From G965205525 sp965205525 (GTDB lineage Bacteria; Pseudomonadota; Gammaproteobacteria; JABABF01), in contig OZ242171.1 in the NCBI GenBank assembly GCA_965205525.1, positions 1,240,001 to 1,304,000 of the forward strand: a stretch of DNA of 64,000 nucleotides, written 5' to 3'. Made by a program: the position numbers and the translations under genes. Shown here in pieces: positions 1-8,495 of the stretch (positions are counted from its first letter, which is position 1; the number at the start of each line of letters is the position of its first letter). The notes beneath the pieces are model-generated. The model did not search any database. It saw only the letters and a list, made by a program, of their open reading frames with translations, and was not told the origin of the DNA.

Positions 1-2008
1 GGCCCCAAACCAGCGCCTGGGAAAAATCCCCCAGCAGCCTGCGGTAGGGTGCGCCCCTGCCGGCGCTCTGCCATCTGTGAAGCAGAGTTTCCCGCGCGGC
101 GGCAACGCGCTCGGCAGCCAGCACCGGCTGCCTAAGCACCTGCACTAATTCCCCCAGCAGCTTCACCTGGTGACGATGAAAGCCATGCAGCTCAAGGGTC
201 ATGCCCCGCAGGGAGGGGGAGATCTCTGCATGCAGCCCGGCCCGAACCGCTGGCCACACCTTCTCGCTCCACTCATCTGCCAGAACTCGGGCCAGGAGCA
301 CAGTGAGGGCAGCCTTTTCGGCGGTGCCCAAGGCATCGGGAAAACGCAGGTCAAAATAGGCGTGGCCCCGGGGGCCTGGAAAATTTTGGTCTGCAAGGTG
401 CCACAGCTCAAGACTCTCTCGTGCAAGCACCAGCTGCGGCGAAGCGGCGGGAGCAGGGCGAGGCGGCAAAGCCCCGAGGGCCGGGAGTCCCAGCAGATAG
501 GGATTCGGTGGGGGCAGCTGGATGTCACGACTCAGGGGAGCCTGCAGACGGGCCCTGAGAGGGGCGGGGAAAATCCTCTCCTCCCGGTAGGGTACGGCAT
601 ACCAGGGGCTGCTCTGCTCTCCCTTCGTCCCCGGCGCTGTCACCAGCCACAGGCAGTTGTCCGGCACTAGAAAATCAAGCTGAGCCGCCAGCTCTTCTCC
701 GCTGAAATCTTCCGCCAGGTATTCGCCCCGCAGCACTTCCCGGGCCGGATATTTCTGCAGGTTGCGAGCCAGCCGCCACACCTCTTTTTCCGCTGAATAG
801 ACCTCTCGAAACTGCCAGGCGATCTCCGCGGTCCTGTGCCGCTCCTGAAGGCGCCACGGATTCAGCCCCGTCGCACGAATTTTTTCCAAGGTGTCAAAAA
901 CCGCCACCGCCACCTCTTCCAAGGAGCCGAGACCTGCTGCCGTGAGCTGGATGTCCACATCAAAAGTTCCCCCCTCCCGATACCGCAGCCCGGGACCCGC
1001 CCTGAGCGCCTCGGCCAGCCCCTCCCGTTTCAGGTGAGACAGCAGACTGCCCTCCCCCTCATCCCCGAGGAGCTCGGCAATATGGTGCAGAGGTGAGTCC
1101 CGATTTTCAGAGGCTGCTTTGGAAACCGGAAATACCAAACGCAGCGCTCGCAACTCCCGGACCGGTTGCAGGAAAACCCGGCGCGGCAGGGTGTCCGGCG
1201 CAAATAGGGGAACATTCGGCAGCCGAGGCGGTGTCTCCCCCTCGGGCAGGGTGCGAAATTTCGAAAGCACCAGCGCCTCCAGTTCAGCGAGGGGAAGCGG
1301 AGCCGAGAGCGCCAGCGCCATCCCCGGGGCAATATAAAAACGACGATAAAAAGCAGCGGCGGCAGCACTGCCTCCCTCCAGGGTATCCATGCTGCCCACT
1401 GCAAAACGGGCGTAGGGATGCGCCGGATTCAGCTGCACGCGAAATACATCCAGAAGGCGCAGCTCTTCGCTCCGCAGGCGACTGCGGTATTCCGCATCCA
1501 CCACTTGGGATTCCTCTGCAATGCGCCGGGGCAGCAGCAGAGGGGCGCTGAAGAGCTCGGCAAAGCGATCCAGGGCCAGCTCTAGGGCAGCTGCATTAAG
1601 AGCAAAGAAATAGCTGGTGTATTCAAAGGCGGTGAGGGCGTTGTAGACCCCACCATTAGAAGAGAGAAAAGAATGAAATTCATAAGGTTCTGGATAACTC
1701 TCCGTGCCGAGGAAGAGGGCGTGTTCCAGCAGGTGTGCAAGGCCCGGATACTCCGAGGGCTCCTCTCGGCTGCCAGCGGCGACATCCATGGCGACGGCGG
1801 CCCTCTCTGTGCCAGGGTCGGATACCAGAAGAGCCTTAAGGCCATTTGCCAGGCGCAGATGGCGGTAGCTGCGGGGGTCCCCCTCGGCTTTTTCGATATG
1901 ATCGGAGCGCAGCGCCGGGGCAGAGCCGGCACAGGCGGTGAGGAAAAAGAGCGACAGCAGAACCGCCGGGAGAAGACCTGGGCTGCCCCCCCTGCGACCG
2001 GGTTTCAA
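1..2008 (-). CDS. M16 family zinc metalloprotease (pitrilysin-like), lipoprotein, 3' end outside window
   Basis: Inverse zincin of the pitrilysin/insulinase family, expected to degrade peptides in the periplasm. About 669 codons are visible and the reading frame runs off the left edge, so the C-terminal half-domains are missing. The start is TTG at 2006-2008, one base after the TAA of the upstream gene, with AGGAAGGAG just before it. Residues 12-26 form a lipoprotein signal ending LTAC, with Cys26 as the lipidation site. The zinc motif HLLEH is at residues 92-96, followed by a pitrilysin-like stretch (FLGTESYPEPYEF). Glu173 lies 77 residues after His96, the family spacing for the third zinc ligand. 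A lipid-anchored form is less usual, since E. coli pitrilysin is a soluble periplasmic enzyme. Probably cotranscribed with the membrane protein gene upstream. Confidence 0.88.
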   Translation of the reverse strand, partial: MKPGRRGGSPGLLPAVLLSLFFLTACAGSAPALRSDHIEKAEGDPRSYRHLRLANGLKALLVSDPGTERAAVAMDVAAGSREEPSEYPGLAHLLEHALFLGTESYPEPYEFHSFLSSNGGVYNALTAFEYTSYFFALNAAALELALDRFAELFSAPLLLPRRIAEESQVVDAEYRSRLRSEELRLLDVFRVQLNPAHPYARFAVGSMDTLEGGSAAAAAFYRRFYIAPGMALALSAPLPLAELEALVLSKFRTLPEGETPPRLPNVPLFAPDTLPRRVFLQPVRELRALRLVFPVSKAASENRDSPLHHIAELLGDEGEGSLLSHLKREGLAEALRAGPGLRYREGGTFDVDIQLTAAGLGSLEEVAVAVFDTLEKIRATGLNPWRLQERHRTAEIAWQFREVYSAEKEVWRLARNLQKYPAREVLRGEYLAEDFSGEELAAQLDFLVPDNCLWLVTAPGTKGEQSSPWYAVPYREERIFPAPLRARLQAPLSRDIQLPPPNPYLLGLPALGALPPRPAPAASPQLVLARESLELWHLADQNFPGPRGHAYFDLRFPDALGTAEKAALTVLLARVLADEWSEKVWPAVRAGLHAEISPSLRGMTLELHGFHRHQVKLLGELVQVLRQPVLAAERVAAARETLLHRWQSAGRGAPYRRLLGDFSQALVWG

Positions 2009-3061
2009 TTACTCCTTCCTAGGCCAGGCTTCAAGCAGAGCCTTCACCAGGGTGGCCAGCGGAATCGCAAAGAAGATGCCCCAAAATCCCCACAATCCGC
2101 CGAATACCAGCACCGCAAGGATAATCGCCACCGGGTGCAGGCTCACGGCCTCGGAGAAAAGCAGGGGCACCAGCACGTTGGCATCTATGGCCTGCAATAT
2201 GGTGTAGCTGACTACCAAGTAGAGGAAGGTATCGCCGACGCCCCACTGAAAATAGCCGACGGCCAGCACCGGCACCGTCACCACCATGGCTCCCACATAG
2301 GGCACCAGCACGGAGATGCCAACCAGCAATCCCAAAAGAGCTGCGTAGTTGAGGCCGAGAATAGCGAAAATGATATAGGCACCCACCCCTATGATAAGGA
2401 TCTCCAGCACCTTTCCGCGCACATAGTTAGCCAGCTGGCAGTCCATCTCTGCCCATACCTGCTGGAGGATATGGCGCCGCTCCGGCAGGAAATTGGTGCA
2501 CCACCGGAGTAGCGAAGGGCTGTCTTTTAGCATGAAAAAGACAAGCAAGGGCACTAAGATCAGGTACACTCCCAGTTGTACAAGGTTGAACAGAGCGGCT
2601 AGGGACAGGGAAAGAATACTGCGGCTGAACTCGGTGATCTGGCTGTTGAGAGATTCGCTCCATGCCTGCACCTGCTGCTCGCCGAAGATGCCGCTGAACT
2701 TCTGGGACAGACCGATAATAATGTTTTGAACCTGCTCTGCCATGCTCGGCAGATCCTGGCTGGTCAATCCCCTCATCTGCTGCCAGAACAGCGGGATCAG
2801 CCCGAAGATGGTGCCGAACAGCACCAATACAAACAGGAGGGTGACGGCTGTCACTGCCACCAGCTTGGGCGCACCCCGCTGCTGCATGATCTTGACCAGA
2901 CCCTGGAGCAGATAGGCCAGCACCACGCTGGCGAAAATCGGGGCCAGAATGCCCCCCATCCACAGCATCAGGAGCACGGCGCTCAGCAGCAGCAGCAGCA
3001 GCACTACCGCCTGCTCATCCCCGAGATATCGCTCCTGCCACCTTTGCAGTATTCTGAACAT
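2009..3061 (-). CDS. AI-2E family transporter (PerM/YhhT-like membrane protein)
   Basis: A 350-residue polytopic inner-membrane protein of the AI-2E (formerly UPF0118/DUF20) family, whose members include PerM, YhhT and the AI-2 exporter TqsA. The substrate cannot be told from sequence. Hydrophobic segments lie near residues 19-60, a pair at about 62-95, one at about 155-180, and a dense C-terminal group at about 215-335. The C-terminal group contains the family-typical GLNYAALLGLLVGISVLVPY stretch. The ATG is at 3061, 49 bases from the divergent bepA-like start, so the two genes share a short promoter region. Its stop is immediately followed by the TTG of the M16 protease gene, implying translational coupling. 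Confidence 0.87.
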   Translation of the reverse strand: MFRILQRWQERYLGDEQAVVLLLLLLSAVLLMLWMGGILAPIFASVVLAYLLQGLVKIMQQRGAPKLVAVTAVTLLFVLVLFGTIFGLIPLFWQQMRGLTSQDLPSMAEQVQNIIIGLSQKFSGIFGEQQVQAWSESLNSQITEFSRSILSLSLAALFNLVQLGVYLILVPLLVFFMLKDSPSLLRWCTNFLPERRHILQQVWAEMDCQLANYVRGKVLEILIIGVGAYIIFAILGLNYAALLGLLVGISVLVPYVGAMVVTVPVLAVGYFQWGVGDTFLYLVVSYTILQAIDANVLVPLLFSEAVSLHPVAIILAVLVFGGLWGFWGIFFAIPLATLVKALLEAWPRKE

Positions 3062-3110
3062 GCAGTGTCTTGGAGTAAACTTTGTCAGCCGAGGCTTTGT
3101 GCGAGTTGTG

Positions 3111-4586
3111 ATGATAACAGATGGCGAGGAGAGACAGGGTTTTTACCTCCTGCCAGCCTTCCTCTTGGGGACGATGCTGTTCTCCGCCGCTGCGGTCAGC
3201 GCCGCCCCCCAGTTGCCAGATTTAGGCCCGCCCGCCGGCTCACTCTCTGCTGAAGAGACCCACAAGCTAGGGCGCACGTGGCTGCGCTCTTTCCGAGCCC
3301 AGACCACTCTCCTCAATGATCCCCTGTTGCAGGACTACCTGCACCATCTCTGCTATCGCCTGGCAGAGCACGGCCGCCTGGAGGATAACCGGCTGGAAAT
3401 CGTGCTGGTGGATAACTTGGATCTGAATGCCTTTGCGGTGCCCGGGGGTATTATCGGCGTCCACAGCGGATTGCTGCTCCATGCCCGCAGCGAAGCGGAG
3501 CTGGCTGCTGTCCTGAGCCATGAACTGGCGCATTTGCAGCAAAAACATTTTGAGCGTCGGCTGGAGCAGGCGCGACGCCGAACACTGCCCGCCCTGACTG
3601 GCCTGCTGGCGGGGGTCCTGCTGGCCGCCGCCTCCAGCGGTGAGGCAGCCCTGGCGGTGCTGTACTCAACCCAGGCGGCGGCACTGGAAGCCCTGCTGCG
3701 GTACAGCCGCGAGCACGAACTGGAAGCAGACCGCTTCGGCATGGAAATTCTCACCGCGGCGGGTATGAACCCGGATGCGGTGCCGAGCATGTTTGAGCGC
3801 ATGCAGGTACAGTTCCGCCATCGCACCCGGCCCCCGGAGTTTCTCCTCACTCACCCGGTGACGGAGCGGCGCATCGCAGAATCCCGAACACTGGCCCGAC
3901 AGTACCGCAAAGAGGGAAAGACCGGCAGCGGCGGCAGGGCCCATTGGGATCCCAGCTACTACCGCCTGATGCAGGCCCGGGTTCAGGTTCCCCGGACCCC
4001 AGATCCCGCAGTGCTGAAGCAGATGGAAAAGCTCGTACAGACAGACAATGCAAGCCCTGCCGACCGCTACGGCCACGCTCTGGCGCTGACAGCTGCCGGG
4101 CGGCTTAAAGAAGCAGAAGCCACCCTCCGCCCGCTGCTCAGCGAAGCACGGCCTCAGATCCCCTTTGTAGTAACCGCCGCGGAAATTGCCGCCCAGGACA
4201 AGCGCTACGGGGAAGCCTTAGCGCTTCTCAATCGGCACCGCCGACTAAACCCGGACAACTATCCGCTAGATGCGGCGGCCGCACAGATCATGATTGATGC
4301 CGGCAGACCGGTGGGAGCCGCCAAAATCCTAGAACGGCAGCTAGACCGGCAGCCAGAAAATGCCTTCCTATGGCTCCTTTTGTCCGAGGTGCGCGGTTCA
4401 GCGGGGGACATTGTTGGAGTACACATGGCCAGCGCCGAGCACCTAGTACTGCACAACAGACTGCCAGAGGCGCAGCGACAGCTGTCCTATGCCCTGAAAC
4501 TGGTTAAGGGATCTCCGCAGAAAGCCCTGCGACTGCAGCGGCGCCTGCAGGAAATTAAAGAGATGCAAAAGGAGCTGCAACGCTGA
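3111..4586 (+). CDS. bepA: M48 family metalloprotease with TPR region, BepA-like
   Basis: Periplasmic protease/chaperone of the BepA (YfgC) type, which in E. coli oversees LptD and BAM assembly. I chose ATG 3111, giving 491 residues against 487 in E. coli. The frame is open further upstream but would overlap the divergent gene. Residues 10-32 are a signal peptide ending AVSAAP. The zinc site is HELAH at 137-141 with the third ligand Glu205 in ELEADRFG. A hydrophobic stretch follows the motif at about 160-192. The C-terminal 150 residues are alpha-helical and Ala/Leu rich, as expected for the TPR domain. No clear Shine-Dalgarno is seen before the chosen ATG, so GTG 3108 is an alternative. Confidence 0.87.
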   Translation: MITDGEERQGFYLLPAFLLGTMLFSAAAVSAAPQLPDLGPPAGSLSAEETHKLGRTWLRSFRAQTTLLNDPLLQDYLHHLCYRLAEHGRLEDNRLEIVLVDNLDLNAFAVPGGIIGVHSGLLLHARSEAELAAVLSHELAHLQQKHFERRLEQARRRTLPALTGLLAGVLLAAASSGEAALAVLYSTQAAALEALLRYSREHELEADRFGMEILTAAGMNPDAVPSMFERMQVQFRHRTRPPEFLLTHPVTERRIAESRTLARQYRKEGKTGSGGRAHWDPSYYRLMQARVQVPRTPDPAVLKQMEKLVQTDNASPADRYGHALALTAAGRLKEAEATLRPLLSEARPQIPFVVTAAEIAAQDKRYGEALALLNRHRRLNPDNYPLDAAAAQIMIDAGRPVGAAKILERQLDRQPENAFLWLLLSEVRGSAGDIVGVHMASAEHLVLHNRLPEAQRQLSYALKLVKGSPQKALRLQRRLQEIKEMQKELQR

Positions 4587-4610
4587 GGCCAGTGCAGCCA
4601 GCTTTCAGAG

Positions 4611-5678
4611 TCAGCGGGAAGTACAGGCCAAGCCAGCAGAAAAATTCAGCATTCTCTCCAGGGGGCGGAGCGCGCGCTCGGCTAAATCCAGCGGCACGCT
4701 TATCGGTGTAGAACCGGTCTCCAAGGCGCGAGCCAAGCTGTCTAAGGAATTCATCGCCATCCAGGGGCAATGGGCACAGCTGCGACAGGTCGCACCCTCC
4801 CCCGCCGTGGGCGCAATAAAAAACTCCTTGTTCGGCAGCTGCTGTCGCAGTTTATGAAACAGTCCTTTGTCGGTAGCGACGATAAACTGCTGCTCGGACA
4901 TCTCCTGGGCGAAACGAATAATCTGGGAAGTGGATCCGACTCGGTCGGCAATATTGAGAACTGGCGGCGGCGCTTCCGGATGCGCCAGCACGATCGCCTC
5001 GGGACAGACACGCTTTAGATCCAGAATGCCCTTGGCCTTGAACTCCTCGTGCACCACGCAGCTGCCTTCCCAGGAGAGAAGATCGGCTCCGGTGCGACGG
5101 CGGATATAGCTCCCCAGAAATTTGTCCGGTGCCCAAAGTATTTTCTGGCCCTCTGCATCCAAATGCTCCACCACGTCCAAAGCGATGCTAGAAGTGACCA
5201 CCCAGTCAGCCAGCGCCTTCACCGCCGCCGAGGTGTTTGCATAAACCACCACGCTGCGCTCCGGGTGAGCCCGGCAGAACGCGGCGAAGGGCCCGGGAGG
5301 ACAGCCGATATCCAAAGAGCAGGTAGCTTCCAAGGTCGGCATCAGGATCCGTTTGCGAGGAGAGAGAATCGCGGCGGTCTCCCCCATAAAGCGCACGCCG
5401 AGCACCACCAAAGTAGACGCGGGGTGCTCGCTCCCGAAGCGAGCCATCTCCAAAGAATCGGCCACGCAGCCGCCGCTCTCTTCGGCTAAGTCCTGCAGTT
5501 CGGGGTCGGTGTAGTAGTGGGCGACCAGCACCGCATCTTCCCTACGCAGCAATTCCCGGATGCGCCGGCGCAGACGCTGCCGCTCATTTATAGATAAGGA
5601 CTTCGGGGGGATGGCTTGCTTGAGCAAGGCATCCAGTTTAACCCGGGCCTCTTCGCTTCCAGCAGCAGACTGCACCAT
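4611..5678 (-). CDS. nadA: Quinolinate synthase A
   Basis: Condenses iminoaspartate with dihydroxyacetone phosphate to quinolinate in de novo NAD synthesis, using a [4Fe-4S] cluster. It is 355 residues long. The three cluster cysteines are Cys120 (LEATC), Cys207 (EGSC) and Cys304 (CAHCPWMAMN). Their spacings of 87 and 97 are the same as in E. coli NadA. Other conserved pieces are VAHYYTDPE near residue 52, GVRFMGETA near 94 and a GST triplet at 248-250. The gene faces leftward, next to the queuosine/tRNA(Lys) genes as in pseudomonads. Its likely partner NadB (L-aspartate oxidase) is not in the window. An extended -10 element lies about 30 bases upstream. Confidence 0.97.
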   Translation of the reverse strand: MVQSAAGSEEARVKLDALLKQAIPPKSLSINERQRLRRRIRELLRREDAVLVAHYYTDPELQDLAEESGGCVADSLEMARFGSEHPASTLVVLGVRFMGETAAILSPRKRILMPTLEATCSLDIGCPPGPFAAFCRAHPERSVVVYANTSAAVKALADWVVTSSIALDVVEHLDAEGQKILWAPDKFLGSYIRRRTGADLLSWEGSCVVHEEFKAKGILDLKRVCPEAIVLAHPEAPPPVLNIADRVGSTSQIIRFAQEMSEQQFIVATDKGLFHKLRQQLPNKEFFIAPTAGEGATCRSCAHCPWMAMNSLDSLARALETGSTPISVPLDLAERALRPLERMLNFSAGLACTSR

Positions 5679-6018
5679 CGCGCAATTCCAATGCTCCCCA
5701 GTTCATGCATTCTAGCATGCAACGGATCTTGACATGGAGTTTTCAGCCTGGTTTCTTATATCCCCTTCCCCCTTGCAGACTTGTCCCCTTCCCTCTCATC
5801 AGCAGGCTCCAACCGATCGGTTTCTATCTCCTTCTCTCTCGGGCTCTATGCCATGGGGCGAGCGTTAAAACGCACTTTGTATCGCTGCGGGGCTCATGGC
5901 TGTTTGCAGACCTGCCCCGCAGGGGCTATATTCCAATCGCCATGAGCACGCCGCAGCAGCACCCCTTCCGAGCCAGCGGCAACTCCGGGAAGCCGGCCCC
6001 CGGGGCATCGGATAGAAA
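5679..6018. other. Intergenic region between divergent nadA and queE
   Basis: No coding sequence can be supported in these 340 bases. The nadA side has an extended -10 promoter candidate. A 12-base perfect palindrome AACCGATCGGTT lies at 5811-5822. A consensus -35 hexamer TTGACA is present on the plus strand at 5729-5734, but its nearest -10-like element (TATATC at 5757) is 22 bases away, so I do not call a queE promoter from it. Confidence 0.5.
5709..5717 (-). promoter_or_regulatory. Candidate extended -10 promoter of nadA
   Basis: On the minus strand the sequence reads TGCTAGAAT, a TGn extension followed by a -10 hexamer that matches the consensus at 5 of 6 bases. No good -35 is seen. The expected transcription start is near 5702, leaving a leader of about 24 bases before the nadA ATG. 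Confidence 0.4.
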
Positions 6019-6693
6019 ATGAGCATGCTGGTGCAATCGGACATGCTGAACACGGAACTCAGGGTCACGGAGATCTTCTATTCCCTGCAGGGGGAGACCG
6101 ATCGGGTCGGACTGCCCACTGCCTTCGTGCGCCTGACCGGCTGCCCCCTGCGCTGCCGCTACTGTGACACCGCCTACGCCTTTCAGGGAGGCGAGGTTCT
6201 AACCCTGAAGCAGATATTGCAGCAGGTGGCGGAGCACCGCTCTCGCTATGTCACGGTGACCGGCGGCGAGCCCCTGGCACAGCTAGGCTGCCTGCCCCTG
6301 CTGAGCGCCCTGTGCGAGCAGGACTATCAAGTCTCCCTGGAAACCGGCGGTGCACTGCCCATAGAGCAGGTGGATCCCCGGGTGAGCCGGGTGATGGACA
6401 TCAAGACCCCGGGCTCCGGGGAGATGAAACGCAACCTAGAGGACAACTTCCGACACCTGTGCAGTCGGGACCGGGTCAAATTTGTGCTCTGCGATGAAGA
6501 GGACTACCGCTGGGCTGCCCGGCTGTGCGAAGAGCGTCAGCTGCATCGCACCGCGGGGGAAGTGCTGTTCTCCCCCGTCTGGGGAGAGCTGGAGCCGAGA
6601 CAGCTAGCGGAATGGATCCTGCGGGATGGTTTGCCGGTGCGCATGCAGGTGCAGCTGCACAAAATTCTATGGGGCGATATACCCGGGAAATGA
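6019..6693 (+). CDS. queE: 7-carboxy-7-deazaguanine synthase, radical SAM
   Basis: Converts 6-carboxytetrahydropterin to 7-carboxy-7-deazaguanine in queuosine biosynthesis, upstream of QueC. It is 224 residues. The radical-SAM cluster motif CxxxCxxC is Cys42, Cys46, Cys49 in GCPLRCRYCDTAYAF. The family's FYSLQGET stretch precedes it at residues 20-27, and VTVTGGEPLAQ gives the GGEP SAM-binding motif. Start options are ATG 6019, 6025 and 6043. I use 6019, which has GGA 7 bases upstream, but the conserved region begins only near residue 14, so the later ATGs remain possible. It points rightward, opposite to queC on the other side of tRNA(Lys). Confidence 0.95.
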   Translation: MSMLVQSDMLNTELRVTEIFYSLQGETDRVGLPTAFVRLTGCPLRCRYCDTAYAFQGGEVLTLKQILQQVAEHRSRYVTVTGGEPLAQLGCLPLLSALCEQDYQVSLETGGALPIEQVDPRVSRVMDIKTPGSGEMKRNLEDNFRHLCSRDRVKFVLCDEEDYRWAARLCEERQLHRTAGEVLFSPVWGELEPRQLAEWILRDGLPVRMQVQLHKILWGDIPGK

Positions 6694-6797
6694 TCCCCGC
6701 ACCGCTCTACGCCCTGCCGAGCATAAGAGAGGTTTGGCCGGCCGGCAGAATGCCCCAGAGTAAATTACCGTTGCATCGCACTTGGCAATAGCAGAAG

Positions 6798-6873
6798 TGG
6801 TGGGCCGTGAAGGATTCGAACCTTCGACCAACTGGTTAAAAGCCAGCTGCTCTACCGACTGAGCTAACGGCCC
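6798..6873 (-). tRNA. tRNA-Lys (TTT)
   Basis: A 76-base cloverleaf on the minus strand with an encoded CCA (6798-6800). The acceptor stem pairs GGGCCGT with ACGGCCC and the T-loop reads GGTTCGAATCC. The anticodon loop CTTTTAA gives anticodon TTT. The first ten bases of the tRNA (6864-6873) are also the last codons of queC. This tRNA sits next to the queuosine genes and nadA in other gammaproteobacteria too. Confidence 0.98.
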
Positions 6874-7565
6874 TGGGAAGGGCGCGAATTGTACCGTACC
6901 GGGTCCTCTGCGCCTGCCTCCTGGAATCCTCTGAGGCGCAGCCGGCAGCTATCGCAGCTGCCGCAGGCGCGTCCCTCGCTGTCCGCCTGGTAACAGGAGA
7001 TCGTCAGCCCGTAATCCACCCCCAGAGCCAGCCCCCAGCGAATAATATCCGCTTTGCCCAAACTGATCAGAGGAACGCAGATCTGCACCCTGCCCCCCTG
7101 CGCCCCGGCGCGGGTGGCGAGCTGTGCCAAATCCTGGAAGGCGCGAATAAAATCCTGTCGGCAATCCGGGTAGCCTGAGTAGTCCACGGCATTGACACCG
7201 ATAAAAATCTTTTCGGCATTGAGTACCTCCGCCCAGCCGAGGGCCAAGGCCAAAAAGACGGTGTTGCGCGCCGGCACATAGGTCGGCGGGATGCCTTCGG
7301 TAGGCTGCTCGGGCACGGGAATACTGAGGTCTGTAAGGGCGGAGCCCCCGATTGCTCCCAAGTCAATCTGCAAGATACGATGCTCCTCGGCCCCCAGGGA
7401 GCGGGCCACCCGACAGGCGGCGTCCAGTTCTGCCCGATGACGCTGTCCGTAGTCAAGGCTGAGAGCATGGCAGGCATGCCCCTCCTCCCTGGCGATCGCG
7501 AGCAGGGTAGCGGAATCCAGCCCTCCGGAGAGGAGCACCACCACAGGATTTTTTTCGCACTTCAT
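6864..7565 (-). CDS. queC: 7-cyano-7-deazaguanine synthase
   Basis: ATP-dependent conversion of 7-carboxy-7-deazaguanine to preQ0 in queuosine biosynthesis. From ATG 7565 it has 233 residues. The PP-loop SGGLDS is at 13-18 and the zinc cysteines are Cys191, Cys201, Cys204 and Cys207 (CxxCxxC preceded by a fourth Cys). A TTG at 7613 in frame would add 16 residues, but the PP-loop of family members usually starts within 10-15 residues of the N-terminus, so I prefer 7565. The stop codon TAG is inside the tRNA(Lys) gene (bases 10-8 of the tRNA), so the two genes must be cotranscribed and tRNA 5' maturation would cut the message. Confidence 0.94.
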   Translation of the reverse strand: MKCEKNPVVVLLSGGLDSATLLAIAREEGHACHALSLDYGQRHRAELDAACRVARSLGAEEHRILQIDLGAIGGSALTDLSIPVPEQPTEGIPPTYVPARNTVFLALALGWAEVLNAEKIFIGVNAVDYSGYPDCRQDFIRAFQDLAQLATRAGAQGGRVQICVPLISLGKADIIRWGLALGVDYGLTISCYQADSEGRACGSCDSCRLRLRGFQEAGAEDPVRYNSRPSQGR

Positions 7566-7663
7566 TTGCACTAGAAAAGAGATGAGACGGGAGCGGAATT
7601 CTCGGTATGGCAACTGCGGGGAACTCTTTCAAAAAACGCCCCAGCACAGCGCCAAACGCCCGA

Positions 7664-8491
7664 TTATTTGAAGTACTGGGTTAGGTATGCCTCGGCCAGG
7701 CGGGCGGCGGAGCCCGCGGTGTCGCCGTACTCCTCCACTACCCGCTGCAGAATGGCTTGCGCTTGCTCAAGCTCTCCTAGCAAATGGCGCACCTTGCCGA
7801 TCTTGAACATGGCATCGGGCACCTTGTGGTGGGCGGGGAAACCCTCCAAGACCCGGGCAAATGATTGCTCGGCTGCTTTCAGGTTCGGGGGGGCGGCAGC
7901 CAGGTGGAGCTCGCCTAGCCAGTACCAAGAATTTGCCGCGTATTCTCCCGTCGGCCAGCGCTGCAAAAAGGCTCGGAAGGAAGCCATCGCCTCGTCATAA
8001 GCACCGTTCTTGACCTGCCCGTAGGCCTGCTGATAAGCGAGCCGCTCGCCGGGGGGGGATTGAGACGGCGCCTCGGCAGCGGTACCCTCAGGGGTTTCCT
8101 CAGCCTGTGGTGTCTCCTGTTCCAAAGCGCTCAGGCGGCGGTCCGTGTCCAGATAGCGATTCAGCTGGCGCCGTTCCGCCTCGCTTAGCTTATGCCCCTG
8201 CTGCTCCAAAAGCCGGCGCAGCTGGCGCATTTCCTCCTGCAGAAAGCGAACATGGTCAAACAGCTCCTCAACGGCTCCCGACCGGGGAGCGGAGGCTGTT
8301 GGGGCGGCTTTTCCTCGCGGCAGCACCTCCTCGGTGGAGAAGGGGGCAGCTTCCTCCCGAGCGGGCACTCTCTCAGAAATAGGCTGGGCAAGAGCTGCCG
8401 AGCAGCACAATGATGCAATCGCCGCTGCCAGCAGGCGTTTGCCAATACCTTCGTCGGCGACAGCGATCAGCCCCGCTTCTCTTCCCGGCAT
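7664..8491 (-). CDS. cpoB: Cell division coordinator CpoB (YbgF)
   Basis: Periplasmic protein that links Tol-Pal to peptidoglycan synthesis by PBP1B during division. It has 275 residues. The signal peptide has a long n-region and a hydrophobic core at about 19-35 ending ALAQ. A charged coiled-coil segment runs from about 74 to 125, the trimerising region in CpoB. A proline/glutamate linker precedes TPR repeats from about 150 to the C-terminus (AYDEAMASFRAFLQRWP, AEQSFARVLEGFP). It starts 4 bases after the pal stop, so it is the last gene of the tol operon. A run of eight C codes for the Ser-Pro-Pro-Gly turn at 8051-8058. Confidence 0.93.
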   Translation of the reverse strand: MPGREAGLIAVADEGIGKRLLAAAIASLCCSAALAQPISERVPAREEAAPFSTEEVLPRGKAAPTASAPRSGAVEELFDHVRFLQEEMRQLRRLLEQQGHKLSEAERRQLNRYLDTDRRLSALEQETPQAEETPEGTAAEAPSQSPPGERLAYQQAYGQVKNGAYDEAMASFRAFLQRWPTGEYAANSWYWLGELHLAAAPPNLKAAEQSFARVLEGFPAHHKVPDAMFKIGKVRHLLGELEQAQAILQRVVEEYGDTAGSAARLAEAYLTQYFK

Positions 8492-8495
8492 GGCT

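Noticed and set aside
2949..3110. Upstream extension of the bepA-like frame
   Set aside because: It would overlap the divergent membrane protein gene and lacks any signal peptide; ATG 3111 gives the family length.
5811..5822. Palindrome AACCGATCGGTT between nadA and queE
   Set aside because: Too short to stand alone and not placed at a promoter element; noted only in the region entry.
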